From assembly GCF_024297185.1 (NCBI RefSeq), contig NZ_JANCTD010000006.1, positions 124,001 through 188,000 of the forward strand: 64,000 nucleotides of DNA, in the 5' to 3' direction. The notes below the pieces were generated by a model. That model ran no database searches. It saw only the letters and a list, made by a program, of their open reading frames with translations, and was not told the origin of the DNA. A program made the translations under genes and the position numbers. Positions 52,484 to 60,908 of the stretch are shown here, piece after piece (positions within the stretch are counted from its first letter, which is position 1; each line of letters begins with the position of its first letter). This DNA is from Lewinella sp. JB7. GTDB taxonomy: Bacteria > Bacteroidota > Bacteroidia > Chitinophagales > Saprospiraceae.

Positions 52484-53092
52484 TTGAAGTTACCGCTCGT
52501 CACCATCCTTTTTCTGGCTACCCTGCTCACGGGCTGTAATTCCTTCCGTCCGGTATCGTCGGTCAGAAATCCCTCCCGCCTGCCCCGCCCCACCGAAACG
52601 GTCCGTACCCGCCCCCCGGCGGAAAAGCCTACGGCTCGTCCTCCGCGCAGCCGGACCGAATCGTCTACCCCGCCGGTCACGGTAGCCACGGGCCCGACCG
52701 CCGCCGTGCGCAGTAAGCTGGTCACGGAGGCGGAGCGCTTTCTCGGCGTCCGCTACAAGTACGGCGGCAACAATCCCCGGGAAGGATTCGATTGTTCCGG
52801 ATTTGTAAAGTATCTCTACAACGATCAGGGGCTGGACATTCACCGCGTATCCCGCGATCAGGCGCGCCAGGGGAAGCAGATTGAGGTAGCCGCGGCCAAA
52901 CCCGGTGATCTGGTGTTCTACCGTCGGGGAGCTAATCAGCCCGTTTTTCACGTTTCGATGGTCGTGGCTAGCGGGCCGGGGGAGATCTGGGTCATCCACC
53001 CTACCAGCAGCCGGGGCGTAATTCGGGAGAACATTCTGGCTTCCTCGTACTGGAAACCCAAGATCTACGCGGTCCGCACCATGATCCAGTAA
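52484..53092 (+). CDS. NlpC/P60 (C40) family cell-wall peptidase lipoprotein
   Basis: About 202 residues. A lipoprotein signal (LPLVTILFLATLLTGC) and a proline-rich linker lead to an NlpC/P60 domain with the catalytic cysteine in GGNNPREGFDCSGFVKYLY, the histidine in PVFHVSMVV and a second polar residue in WVIHPTSSRGV. It cuts gamma-D-Glu-diaminopimelate-type bonds in peptidoglycan. No ATG is in frame; the TTG at 52484 gives the cleanest lipoprotein signal, a GTG at 52448 is the alternative. Divergent from the DUF58 gene. Confidence 0.88.
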   Translation: MKLPLVTILFLATLLTGCNSFRPVSSVRNPSRLPRPTETVRTRPPAEKPTARPPRSRTESSTPPVTVATGPTAAVRSKLVTEAERFLGVRYKYGGNNPREGFDCSGFVKYLYNDQGLDIHRVSRDQARQGKQIEVAAAKPGDLVFYRRGANQPVFHVSMVVASGPGEIWVIHPTSSRGVIRENILASSYWKPKIYAVRTMIQ

Positions 53093-53094
53093 AC

Positions 53095-53598
53095 TTACCC
53101 CCCACCCCGTCGCTCGGGGGATCGCGTACTTCGCTCCGTATTAATCTGGCTTTCGTTACCGTATCCCTGCCGTAGTTCCCGTTGCCGCATGGGCATGCCG
53201 TCAACCAACTCGATGAGGACGGATACGGGGGTGACGGTGTTGCGCGCCCGGTACTTCTCGGTACCGTCCAGGCCTACCAATACGAGTTCCAGTTGGTATG
53301 GAGCGGCACTGAAGTGATCGTAAAAGTACGCGGAGGCACTTTCCTTCAGGAATACACCCGTATTCTCCCGGTTCCCGTTCGGGGTGATCAGCATCACCTT
53401 CAACCGGCGCTCGCTGAGCTCCTCTACGCGTGCCTGGAGTAAATTGTATTGTTCCACGAACAGGGGATCGTCAGCGGACGGCGTAAAGAGCAGAACCAGC
53501 CGCGATTTCCAGCGAAAATCCTCCAGGCTCTGGGCGTCACCGAGGAGGGGTAAGAACAACATGGACAGCAGGGGCAGCAGGGGCAGCAGGAGTTTCAT
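53095..53598 (-). CDS. DUF4174 family secreted protein
   Basis: 167 residues from MKLLLPLLPLLSMLFLPLLG. Signal peptide, then LEDFRWKSRLVLLFTPSADDPLFVEQYNLLQARVEELSERRLKVMLI, the thioredoxin-like pattern of DUF4174, a family without the CxxC motif. The last 25 residues are rich in Arg and Ser and probably disordered. Function unknown. Its 3' end is 2 bp from the convergent C40 gene. Confidence 0.78.
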   Translation of the reverse strand: MKLLLPLLPLLSMLFLPLLGDAQSLEDFRWKSRLVLLFTPSADDPLFVEQYNLLQARVEELSERRLKVMLITPNGNRENTGVFLKESASAYFYDHFSAAPYQLELVLVGLDGTEKYRARNTVTPVSVLIELVDGMPMRQRELRQGYGNESQINTERSTRSPERRGGG

Positions 53599-53617
53599 AT
53601 CCTTGAAACACAAGGAT

Positions 53618-54238
53618 TTATTCCGATGTTCCAGCCAGGGCGACCATCAGCGCCCGGAAGCTTTCGGCTTCCCGGTACAGGGCATCCTGGTAGGTCGTAG
53701 CCCGAAGTCGCAGGTTCCAGGGAAGGTCGTCCCGGAGTTCCAGTTCCACGGTGATGTTGCCGAACTTCTGATCCAGATCTCCCCGCCCGATTTCAGCTTC
53801 CTGGCGTTGCTGCCGGGTGCGCGGTTTGAGGTAGTGGCGTTCCTGGGTCTCTACCCAGTCGGGCCGGCTGAATATCCGCCGGTCGCTGACCTGGGTCCGG
53901 TAATCGAGCTCCAGGATCCGTTCCTGCAGGTAGTGGAAGAAGTGGCTGATCTCCTCCTTTCCGTACTGCGTTTGGTGGAAGTGGATGACGAAGCCCTTGC
54001 TGCTGGGGGTATCGAGAAAGCTGACCGACGTATCGACCCTTCCGGTGACCCGAAACTGAGCGTACTGGTCCATAAGCCAATCAAACAGGCGGCGGCGGGC
54101 CAGCGTCTTTTTCCAGCGCGCGTATCGCGCCAGTTCCTCCGCGTCGCGTTCGATGAGTTCGTGCACCGCGGGGGCTGCCGGCGTGCTCTGCTCCGCAGCG
54201 TCGAAGAGGGCGCTTATTTTTTGCCAGAAGTTGGCCAT
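53618..54238 (-). CDS. Conserved-looking protein of unknown function
   Basis: 206 residues, no signal peptide or membrane segment. A helical N-terminus (WQKISALFDAAEQ, ERDAEELARYARWKKTLARRRLFDWLMDQY) precedes a mixed region (KGFVIHFHQTQYGKEEISHFFHYLQERILELDYRTQVSDRR). I do not recognise a family. It lies 7 bp after the two-membrane-segment gene at 54246, so the two probably form a small operon that continues 19 bp later into the DUF4174 gene. Confidence 0.65.
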   Translation of the reverse strand: MANFWQKISALFDAAEQSTPAAPAVHELIERDAEELARYARWKKTLARRRLFDWLMDQYAQFRVTGRVDTSVSFLDTPSSKGFVIHFHQTQYGKEEISHFFHYLQERILELDYRTQVSDRRIFSRPDWVETQERHYLKPRTRQQRQEAEIGRGDLDQKFGNITVELELRDDLPWNLRLRATTYQDALYREAESFRALMVALAGTSE

Positions 54239-54245
54239 GGGGAAA

Positions 54246-54746
54246 TTATTTAAAGCGGGTCAGTTTTCCGCGGTACTTCAGTTCCCGCTCTTCGGTATAG
54301 CCAAATTCGGCGTGGGGAAGCAATCGGTTCAGGGTCTTGGTTACCAGCAGGAGATGGTCGGCCTTCAGACTGAAATCGTGCATTTCGCCGTCGGCGTCCA
54401 CGAGGTAGAGCATTCCGCTGCGCATGAGGTTCAGACCGAAGGGCATACGCTCCGTGACCAGGCTGAATACCCATACAATGCGTTCGGGTTCCTCCCGTAG
54501 CCGCTCTCGCCAACTTGCCGCCGGTCGTTTACCTAGCAACCGGACCAGCCAAAAAACACCCAGCGTCGCCACCAGCATACCGAGGAAGGGTAGGACTGCC
54601 GAGCCGGATAAGGTAAATAAACTGACGGCGAGTCCGCAGACTACCAGCCCGAGGGCCGTGAGCTGCTGAAGCCGGTGTTCCCGCTCCAGGCTATCCCACA
54701 GCGGCCGCAGTCCGGGGTGCCCTATAATCCGCTCGTCAGATGTCAT
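54246..54746 (-). CDS. Two-membrane-segment protein of unknown function
   Basis: 166 residues from MTSDERIIGHPG. Two hydrophobic helices at about 32-70 (LTALGLVVCGLAVSLFTL and AVLPFLGMLVATLGVFWLVRLLG), then a soluble C-terminal domain with ERIVWVFSLVTERMPFGLNL and LYLVDADGEMHDFSLKADHLLLVTKTLNRLLPH, which reads like a PH-like or YcxB-like domain. This is a guess from pattern only. First gene of the minus-strand group, divergent from the first phytochrome. Confidence 0.6.
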   Translation of the reverse strand: MTSDERIIGHPGLRPLWDSLEREHRLQQLTALGLVVCGLAVSLFTLSGSAVLPFLGMLVATLGVFWLVRLLGKRPAASWRERLREEPERIVWVFSLVTERMPFGLNLMRSGMLYLVDADGEMHDFSLKADHLLLVTKTLNRLLPHAEFGYTEERELKYRGKLTRFK

Positions 54747-54775
54747 GATGGTATATCCAGGAAACCGCAAGGTGG

Positions 54776-54804
54776 TTTACCCGGGCCGGCCTTTTTTACA
54801 TTTG
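54776..54804 (+). promoter_or_regulatory. Promoter of the first phytochrome-like kinase
   Basis: TTT at 54776-54778, 18 bp, TACATTTG at 54797-54804 (exact -7). It lies downstream of the first possible start codon at 54745, supporting the ATG at 54865. Confidence 0.5.
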
Positions 54805-54864
54805 GCTGCTAAACATGGCCTCCGCCCAATACGCTTAACTGATAAGTTACTCTTTTCCGCACAA

Positions 54865-57060
54865 ATGCCCGCCGACAATCAGATTCAGCCCTACGCCTGC
54901 GTCGTCATTTTTGACGCCACGACCCTGCACATTTGTGCCCACAGCAACAACCTGCAACAGGTAGTGGGCGCGAACGCGGGAGCCGTAGGTACGGAAGAAG
55001 CCGATACCTGGGTAGACCAAACCCTGACCAGTCTGTTCTCCCCGGACACCATTCTAGCCATGCGCAGAATGGCCGACCAGTACCTTCCCCCCCCCCTGCC
55101 CCTCCACGAGGGTCAACCCGTACGGTGGGGCAACCGTCAGGCCATCGTTTTCAGTGCCGGTCATCGCATCCTGCTCGAGATCGAACCCCGCTCACCGAAG
55201 GTCTACGGAGAAAACTGGGACCTGCGCCTGCTGGAGGCCTCCGAACTGTTCGCCCGCGCCGTTTCCGAAGCGGAAATGCTGGGCGATGCGTGCCGGCTGC
55301 TAGCCAGTACGCTCGGTCTGGACCGCGCCATGCTGTACCAGATCGACGAAGTGACCGGCGACGGCATCGTTAAATACGAGCATAAGAACGACCTCCTGCC
55401 ATCCCTGCTGGGCGTTCGGTTCCGGAAGGAGGACTATCCCGAGGAGGCTTACCGCCTACACGTTCAGCAACCCGTGTCTCAGTATACCGTATCCGACCAG
55501 CCGCCGGCCGCCCTGATCGGAGATCCGGGGGAAGCGGCGCAACTGATCAACTACGTCCTCGGTTGCCGTACGACCTACACCGCGGCGAAGGAATTCGTGG
55601 AACAGATTCACGTATCTACGCAGGTCACCATTTCACTCACGATCCGGGATAAGGTGTGGGGCGTCTTTACCTGCCAGTCCCGGGAGCCCCTCTACCTGGA
55701 CTACCAGTTGCGCACCTTTGCTCGCCTGTTCGGCATTCAGGTAAGTCGTGATCTGAGCAGTTTCTCGGCCAATCTCGCCAACCGGCGCATACTTGATGCG
55801 GACCACCTACGGGCCCGCATTCGCAACAACATCGCCCGCGCCTCCAGCCTGGTGGAGGGCTTCTCCAAACCCGACCCCTCTCTGATCGACTACATTCCCC
55901 ACACCGGCGGCATCGCCGTACTGGTGGAGGACAATTACCTCAGCCTTGGTTGCACGCCCGGGGAAAACGAGGTGCGGGAAATCCTACGGTGGGCCCGTCA
56001 GGAGCACGGCGAAAAGGAGATTTACTACACCGACCACCTCGAGGGCGTCTATCCACCCGCACGGGACCTGCGCGACTGCGCCGCCGGCATCCTACTGGCC
56101 CCCCTCAACGCCCGCCGTACCGAATGGATCCTCTGGCTCCGCCCCGAGCACGTGGACCGGGTCGTATACGGCAGCCGCGACGGCGACGGCAAGCCCGGGG
56201 AACGGTTCACCAAGACCATTGAAGTGCGCGAAGGCTTCAGCTTACCGTGGACCGACGAACAGCTCTCCAGCATTCGTGACTTTCACGCCTTTGTCCGCAA
56301 CGTAGTCATCGAGCGGTACAGCGAACTGACCTACATCAACCGGCAACTCCAGGCGGCCTACAACGAACTGGAAGCCTTCAGTTACACGGTCAGCCACGAC
56401 CTACGGGCTCCCCTGCGGGGTATCGACGGCTTTGCCGAAATTCTCATGGAGGAATACGGATCGAAGATGGAACTCGATGCCCGCGAGCTCATCCGCACGA
56501 TTCAGTTCAATGCCGCCCGCATGAACCAGTTCATCACGGATATCCTGGAGCTGAGCCGGGTGGGCCGGGTGAACCTGGTCGTGAACGATTGCGACGTGGC
56601 GCAACTGGTCCGCTCGGCCGTGGCCGATCTGACCAAGCAGCTCGGGCACCCCATCGAGGTCAAGCTCCAACAGCCCCTCCCTCCGCTGCGGGGAGACCGT
56701 AACCAATTGCTGCTCGTGTTCAAGCACCTGCTGAGCAACGCGGTGAAGTACAGCTCCAAACAGGCCATCAGTACCATCGAGGTCGGATTCGTTCGCCGCA
56801 ATACCTTCGGAGATGGGGAATTCTACATCGCCGACAACGGCATCGGCATCAATGAGGATCATCACCAGCGGATCTTCGGCATGTTCAATCGTCTCGTAAC
56901 GAACGATGATTATGCCGGCTCCGGAGTAGGACTGGCAGTGGTGCGCCGTATCATCCGTCGGCATAACGGAGAAGTGCGCATTGAAAGCAAACCGGGCAGC
57001 GGGGCCACCTTCTTTTTCTATACGGATCTGCCTCCGGTAATTACGGGTCAAACAATTTAG
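54865..57060 (+). CDS. Phytochrome-like sensor histidine kinase lacking chromophore motifs
   Basis: 731 residues. Domain order PAS-GAF-PHY-HisKA-HATPase as in bacteriophytochromes. The kinase core is intact: phospho-acceptor His in FSYTVSHDLRAPLRG (near 511), N-box LLSNAVKYSSK, DNGIGI and GSGVGLAVVRRII. The sensor is degenerate: no N-terminal Cys before QIQPYACVVIFD, DYP instead of DIP in the GAF domain, TCQSREP instead of the LxxHHYSP block, and no PRxSF motif in the PHY tongue. It probably does not bind biliverdin in the standard way. A longer frame from 54745 exists but would contain the promoter. It is followed by a response regulator and a canonical phytochrome. Confidence 0.88.
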   Translation: MPADNQIQPYACVVIFDATTLHICAHSNNLQQVVGANAGAVGTEEADTWVDQTLTSLFSPDTILAMRRMADQYLPPPLPLHEGQPVRWGNRQAIVFSAGHRILLEIEPRSPKVYGENWDLRLLEASELFARAVSEAEMLGDACRLLASTLGLDRAMLYQIDEVTGDGIVKYEHKNDLLPSLLGVRFRKEDYPEEAYRLHVQQPVSQYTVSDQPPAALIGDPGEAAQLINYVLGCRTTYTAAKEFVEQIHVSTQVTISLTIRDKVWGVFTCQSREPLYLDYQLRTFARLFGIQVSRDLSSFSANLANRRILDADHLRARIRNNIARASSLVEGFSKPDPSLIDYIPHTGGIAVLVEDNYLSLGCTPGENEVREILRWARQEHGEKEIYYTDHLEGVYPPARDLRDCAAGILLAPLNARRTEWILWLRPEHVDRVVYGSRDGDGKPGERFTKTIEVREGFSLPWTDEQLSSIRDFHAFVRNVVIERYSELTYINRQLQAAYNELEAFSYTVSHDLRAPLRGIDGFAEILMEEYGSKMELDARELIRTIQFNAARMNQFITDILELSRVGRVNLVVNDCDVAQLVRSAVADLTKQLGHPIEVKLQQPLPPLRGDRNQLLLVFKHLLSNAVKYSSKQAISTIEVGFVRRNTFGDGEFYIADNGIGINEDHHQRIFGMFNRLVTNDDYAGSGVGLAVVRRIIRRHNGEVRIESKPGSGATFFFYTDLPPVITGQTI

Positions 57061-57153
57061 CCGACTGTTCCGTTATTTCAGCGAATCTTCCCCGGACGGG
57101 AGGATGAGTTCCTGCGATTATTTTACTTTTACTGTCAACCTCATAAACTTACC

Positions 57154-57582
57154 ATGTACGCCAACAAGATCCTACTTGCCGAGGATGATACAACGGATGC
57201 CGAGTTCTTCCAGCGCGCGCTTAGCCGGCTGGATTCTCCTCCCGAATTGGTATGGTGCAAAAGCGGAACGGAGGCTTATTTAGGTCTCACCGGTCAGGAC
57301 GATGCGTCCGCCCTGCCGCGGCTGGCCATTCTGGACATCAAGATGCCGGGCATGAACGGCCTGGAACTTCTGGAGAAGATTAAATCGGACGAGCGCACAA
57401 AAAATTTACCGGTCATTATCATGTCGAGCAGCGACGAGCCCCAGGACATCGCCCGGGCCTACGACTGCGGTGCCAATGGCTATCTGGTCAAACCCAATCG
57501 GTTCCAGGACCTGCGCGATCTGGTGGGTTCCATCCATACCTTTTGGATCAAGACTAATCGGCTGAAGCCCCTTCACGACTGA
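57154..57582 (+). CDS. Single-domain response regulator (Rcp1-like)
   Basis: 142 residues, one receiver domain only. Acidic pocket D11/D12, phospho-acceptor D61 in LAILDIKMPGMNGLELL, the switch SSS in VIIMSSSDEP and the lysine in GANGYLVKP. No output domain. Receivers of this type serve phytochrome kinases in cyanobacteria and other bacteria (Rcp1), and its place between two phytochrome genes fits that. Confidence 0.92.
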   Translation: MYANKILLAEDDTTDAEFFQRALSRLDSPPELVWCKSGTEAYLGLTGQDDASALPRLAILDIKMPGMNGLELLEKIKSDERTKNLPVIIMSSSDEPQDIARAYDCGANGYLVKPNRFQDLRDLVGSIHTFWIKTNRLKPLHD

Positions 57583-57631
57583 CCCGTCGTAAACCCTCAC
57601 TAGCCGCGTCGTCGGTTACACAACTTTTTGA

Positions 57632-59980
57632 ATGCAAATCAATCACGACCCTGTAGCACGCTCGGTCAGAGAAGTCTATCCCTATAGGGTCGATCTGGAG
57701 AATTGTGACCACGAACCCCTCCGTCATATTCAGGTAGTGCAGGCTTTCGCTTGCCTTATCGCCGCCGATGCCGGCTCCCTAACCGTGCGGTACGTCAGCG
57801 AGAACACCGACCGTTACCTCGGCATTGACTGGCAGGACATTATTGACCAGCCACTGTCCCGCATCTTTTCCCGCGATCTCATCGAACAGATCGGCCTGGG
57901 ACTCTCCCGGGAAGACGGCTTCGAGTCGCTCAATCCCATTCAGACCTTTTTTCGAATCGACGGGCAGCAGTCCCTCAAAAACGTAATCGTTCACCGGGAC
58001 GGGTCACGCATTCTGCTGGAAATTGAAAATGCCACGGAAGATCTGCAGACTTCCGGGTATCAGCAACTGCTGGCGCGCGCGGTAGCCCGTATTCAGAACA
58101 TCAGCAACCACGACCGGCTATTTACTGAAACCGCCACCATCATCCGGCAGCTGACGGGCTACGATCGTGTAATGGTTTACCGTTTCGACAAGGATTACAA
58201 CGGAGAGGTCATCGCCGAGGCTCTTGCCGACGATCTCGAGCCCTTTTTCGGATTGCATTATCCCCACACCGACATTCCTAAGCAAGCCCGCGAACTGTAC
58301 CTCAAAAATCGCGTGCGGCTCATCTCCGACATTAGCCAGTCGCCCTCCCGTGTGCACAGCAGTGAGGCGGTCACGGACGAATACCTCGACCTTACGATGG
58401 CCGGTAGCCGGGGCGTTTCGCCCATTCACCTGGAATACCTGGGCTACATGGGCGTCAACAACTCGTTGAGCGTAGCCATCGTGCTCGGTGACAGACTCTG
58501 GGGCCTGTTCGCGCTGCACCATTACTCGCCGAAGAACGTAGACTACGCGCTGCGCAATCTGCTACAGTTCATCGGCCAGATCTTCAGCGGTCATCTTTCG
58601 CTCCAGGCCGCCGGGCGGTACCGCGAACAAACCCTGACCCGTAACCTCGTCCGCCTGGCGATCGGAGAGCACATCACCAAAACCCGCGATCTCTTTACCG
58701 GGCTCCTGGAGGGGAAATACACCCTACTCAATATTTTCAACGATACCACCGGCGCGGTCATAAATTTCGAGGGTCGCCAGGAAACTAAGGGAGAAACTCC
58801 TCCCATGGAGGATATCCTGGGACTGATCGACTGGGTAAATAATAACGGAGTCGATCACGACAGCCTCATCTACTCAAATGATTCCGTTAGCCGCGACTAT
58901 CCCGCTTTCGCCCCCCACTGCGATATCGCCGCCGGGGTCATGATCATTTACTTCAATCCCGACCACGCCGACTGGATTTGTTGGTTCCGGCCGGGGCTCA
59001 CCCGCAAGATTACCTGGGGAGGAAAGCCGGAAAAAGAAGAAATTCTTTCCCGGGAAGGCACCCGGCGTCTCGGTCCCCGGCGCAGCTTCCAACGCTACGT
59101 CGAGACGATGGAGGGTTGTAGCGCCCCCTGGCAGCAGGCGGAGATCGACGCGGCCTACACGCTGCGTATCACGATCATCAACAGTATGATCCAGCACTAC
59201 GCTGAGGTCAAACAGATCAACGAAAGACTTAAAAAAGCCTACGAGGACCTCGAAACCTTCAGCTATACGGTGTCCCACGACCTGCGGGCTCCGCTGCGGG
59301 CCATCAATGGTTACGCCGAAATTCTGGAGGAAGAGTTCCGGGAGGTTCTTACCGATGACGCTCGTACCCTAATTATGGGAATTCAGCGGGGCGTAGACCA
59401 GATGAATACCTTCATCACCGATATCCTGGAGCTGAGCCGTGTCGGCAGCGGCGGCCTGAAGTTGTCACCGGTAGACGTCGCTCCACTCGTCAGCGAAGTC
59501 GTAAACGAGAGCCGCCCCGTATACGCCAGGGAGGAAGATTTTGCCGTGCGCGTCGATAAGGACCTGCCCCCCGTGGTCGCCGACCGCCGGCTTCTCCGGC
59601 AACTGTATACGAACCTAATATCGAACGCCCTTAAGTATATGCAGGCGGATGAGGACGGTTCTCTGGGCATCGCGGTCGGTTACCGTCGTCCGGAGGAAGG
59701 TTTCGAGCCTACCATCTATACCGTGAGCAATACCGGCCCGGGCATTGAAGACGAATACCGCGATACGATCTTCCAGATGTTTAGCCGGATCTCCTCCAAT
59801 AGTAAGACGGAGGGTACGGGGATCGGACTGGCCATCGTCGAACGTATCGTCAGCCGCCACAACGGTAAGGTCTGGGTGACCAACGACGGTCTCGGAGTGA
59901 CCTTCAACTTCTACCTCGATCCCGAAAACCAGCACACCTTTGATTCCGACGGCCGGGATCGGGTTTCCGGTGCCGCCTAG
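57632..59980 (+). CDS. bphP: Bacteriophytochrome sensor histidine kinase
   Basis: 782 residues, PAS-GAF-PHY-HisKA-HATPase. Chromophore features are complete: C25 in LENCDHEPLRHIQ (biliverdin attachment), DIP in PHTDIPKQARELYL (about 214-216), HLEYLGYMGVNNS and LFALHHYSP (His near 296), and the PRRSF tongue motif near 482. The kinase has the acceptor His near 549 (FSYTVSHDLRAPL), NLISNALKY, NTGPGI and GTGIGLAIVERI. It should be a red/far-red light sensor signalling by phosphotransfer, probably to the receiver just upstream. Heme oxygenase, which makes biliverdin, follows 29 bp later. Confidence 0.95.
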   Translation: MQINHDPVARSVREVYPYRVDLENCDHEPLRHIQVVQAFACLIAADAGSLTVRYVSENTDRYLGIDWQDIIDQPLSRIFSRDLIEQIGLGLSREDGFESLNPIQTFFRIDGQQSLKNVIVHRDGSRILLEIENATEDLQTSGYQQLLARAVARIQNISNHDRLFTETATIIRQLTGYDRVMVYRFDKDYNGEVIAEALADDLEPFFGLHYPHTDIPKQARELYLKNRVRLISDISQSPSRVHSSEAVTDEYLDLTMAGSRGVSPIHLEYLGYMGVNNSLSVAIVLGDRLWGLFALHHYSPKNVDYALRNLLQFIGQIFSGHLSLQAAGRYREQTLTRNLVRLAIGEHITKTRDLFTGLLEGKYTLLNIFNDTTGAVINFEGRQETKGETPPMEDILGLIDWVNNNGVDHDSLIYSNDSVSRDYPAFAPHCDIAAGVMIIYFNPDHADWICWFRPGLTRKITWGGKPEKEEILSREGTRRLGPRRSFQRYVETMEGCSAPWQQAEIDAAYTLRITIINSMIQHYAEVKQINERLKKAYEDLETFSYTVSHDLRAPLRAINGYAEILEEEFREVLTDDARTLIMGIQRGVDQMNTFITDILELSRVGSGGLKLSPVDVAPLVSEVVNESRPVYAREEDFAVRVDKDLPPVVADRRLLRQLYTNLISNALKYMQADEDGSLGIAVGYRRPEEGFEPTIYTVSNTGPGIEDEYRDTIFQMFSRISSNSKTEGTGIGLAIVERIVSRHNGKVWVTNDGLGVTFNFYLDPENQHTFDSDGRDRVSGAA

Positions 59981-60009
59981 CCCACTATCGCATCACCATA
60001 CCGAGCAGC

Positions 60010-60537
60010 ATGAAGTCTCCCCTACTCGAGCGTCTCCGCACCGCGACCCGGCCCCTGCATACGGAGCTGGAGCGGGTCACCTGGGGGGATAAGATCATGG
60101 ATGGCACCCTCACCTCCGAGCAGTACCTGACCCTGATCGATTGGCAACGGCGCGTACACGAGACCCTGGAACCGACCGTCGCCGATTTTACCACGGCACG
60201 TTACCGCTATCGTCCACGCTTTCCGCTGGGTTCGGGGGCGCGGAGCGCAGGAGCAATGAACGGGGAACGGGCCATCGGCACGCTGTACGTCCTGGAGGGC
60301 GCAAGTCTGGGGGGTAGCATTATTTATCGCAAACTGTGCGCGAATCCCGCCCTGAGTGCCCACGCCCCCTTCCCCTTTTACCGGGAGCAGTCCGAATGGG
60401 GACTGCAGCAGTGGCGATCCTACGTAGAGTTGCTACACGAGCTGCAACCGACGGACGAAGCCATCGAGCAGGCGGTGAGCGGCGCCGAGGACGCCTTCCG
60501 CCTCTTTGCCCGCGAGTGGCGGTCACAGTCGGCCTAG
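60010..60537 (+). CDS. bphO: Biliverdin-producing heme oxygenase
   Basis: 175 residues. The proximal heme ligand is H17 in LRTATRPLHTELE; the distal helix is GTLYVLEGASLGGSIIYRKL. Length and motifs fit the bacterial BphO/HmuO-like heme oxygenases. It opens heme to biliverdin, iron and CO, and its place 29 bp after a bacteriophytochrome gene marks it as the chromophore supplier. Confidence 0.93.
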   Translation: MKSPLLERLRTATRPLHTELERVTWGDKIMDGTLTSEQYLTLIDWQRRVHETLEPTVADFTTARYRYRPRFPLGSGARSAGAMNGERAIGTLYVLEGASLGGSIIYRKLCANPALSAHAPFPFYREQSEWGLQQWRSYVELLHELQPTDEAIEQAVSGAEDAFRLFAREWRSQSA

Positions 60538-60542
60538 TACCC

Positions 60543-60550
60543 TACTTTTG
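60543..60550 (+). promoter_or_regulatory. -7 box directly before the ArsC-like gene
   Basis: TACTTTTG, an exact TAnnTTTG, ends 4 nt before the ATG at 60555. It would give a leaderless start for the arsC-like, hemF and methyltransferase genes, separate from the phytochrome operon. Confidence 0.45.
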
Positions 60551-60554
60551 CCCC

Positions 60555-60908
60555 ATGGCAATTATGTACCAACTCAGCAACTGCAAGACCTGTCAGCGCA
60601 TTCGCTCCGAGATCGGGGAATACCCGGAGCTGGAGGTCGTCAACATTAAGGAAGATCCGCTCACTCCGGCACAGGTCGATCACCTGGCCGAACTTGCCGG
60701 AGGGTACGAACCCTTGTTCAGTCGTCGGGCCATGAAATACCGGAGTATGGGGTTGGCCGATCAATCCCTCACGGAAGCGGCTTACCGGCGTCTGTTGCTG
60801 GAGGAGTATACCTTCCTGAAGCGCCCGGTCACCGTCGTCGGCGACCGCATATTCATCGGAAGCGCCAAGAAAAACGTTGCCGCCACTAAAGCCGCGCTCG
60901 ATGAGTGA
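60555..60908 (+). CDS. ArsC/Spx-like thioredoxin-fold protein
   Basis: 117 residues. YQLSNCKTCQRIRSEI carries C10 and C13; EDPLTPAQVDHLAELAG, EPLFSRRAMKYR, YTFLKRPVTVVGDRIFIG are the ArsC-family blocks. The family includes glutaredoxin-linked arsenate reductases and proteins of unknown role such as YffB; no other arsenic gene is near. The start is the ATG after the -7 box; the longer upstream frame overlaps heme oxygenase and is spurious. hemF overlaps its end by 8 nt. Confidence 0.88.
   Translation: MAIMYQLSNCKTCQRIRSEIGEYPELEVVNIKEDPLTPAQVDHLAELAGGYEPLFSRRAMKYRSMGLADQSLTEAAYRRLLLEEYTFLKRPVTVVGDRIFIGSAKKNVAATKAALDE

Noticed and set aside
54745-54864. Upstream start for the first phytochrome-like kinase
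   Set aside because: It overlaps the start of the divergent gene and contains the likely promoter; conserved PAS sequence begins after the ATG at 54865.
60336-60554. N-terminal 73-codon extension of the ArsC-like gene
   Set aside because: It lies within heme oxygenase in another frame, is Arg/Pro-rich shadow sequence, and the -7 box and family length support the ATG at 60555.
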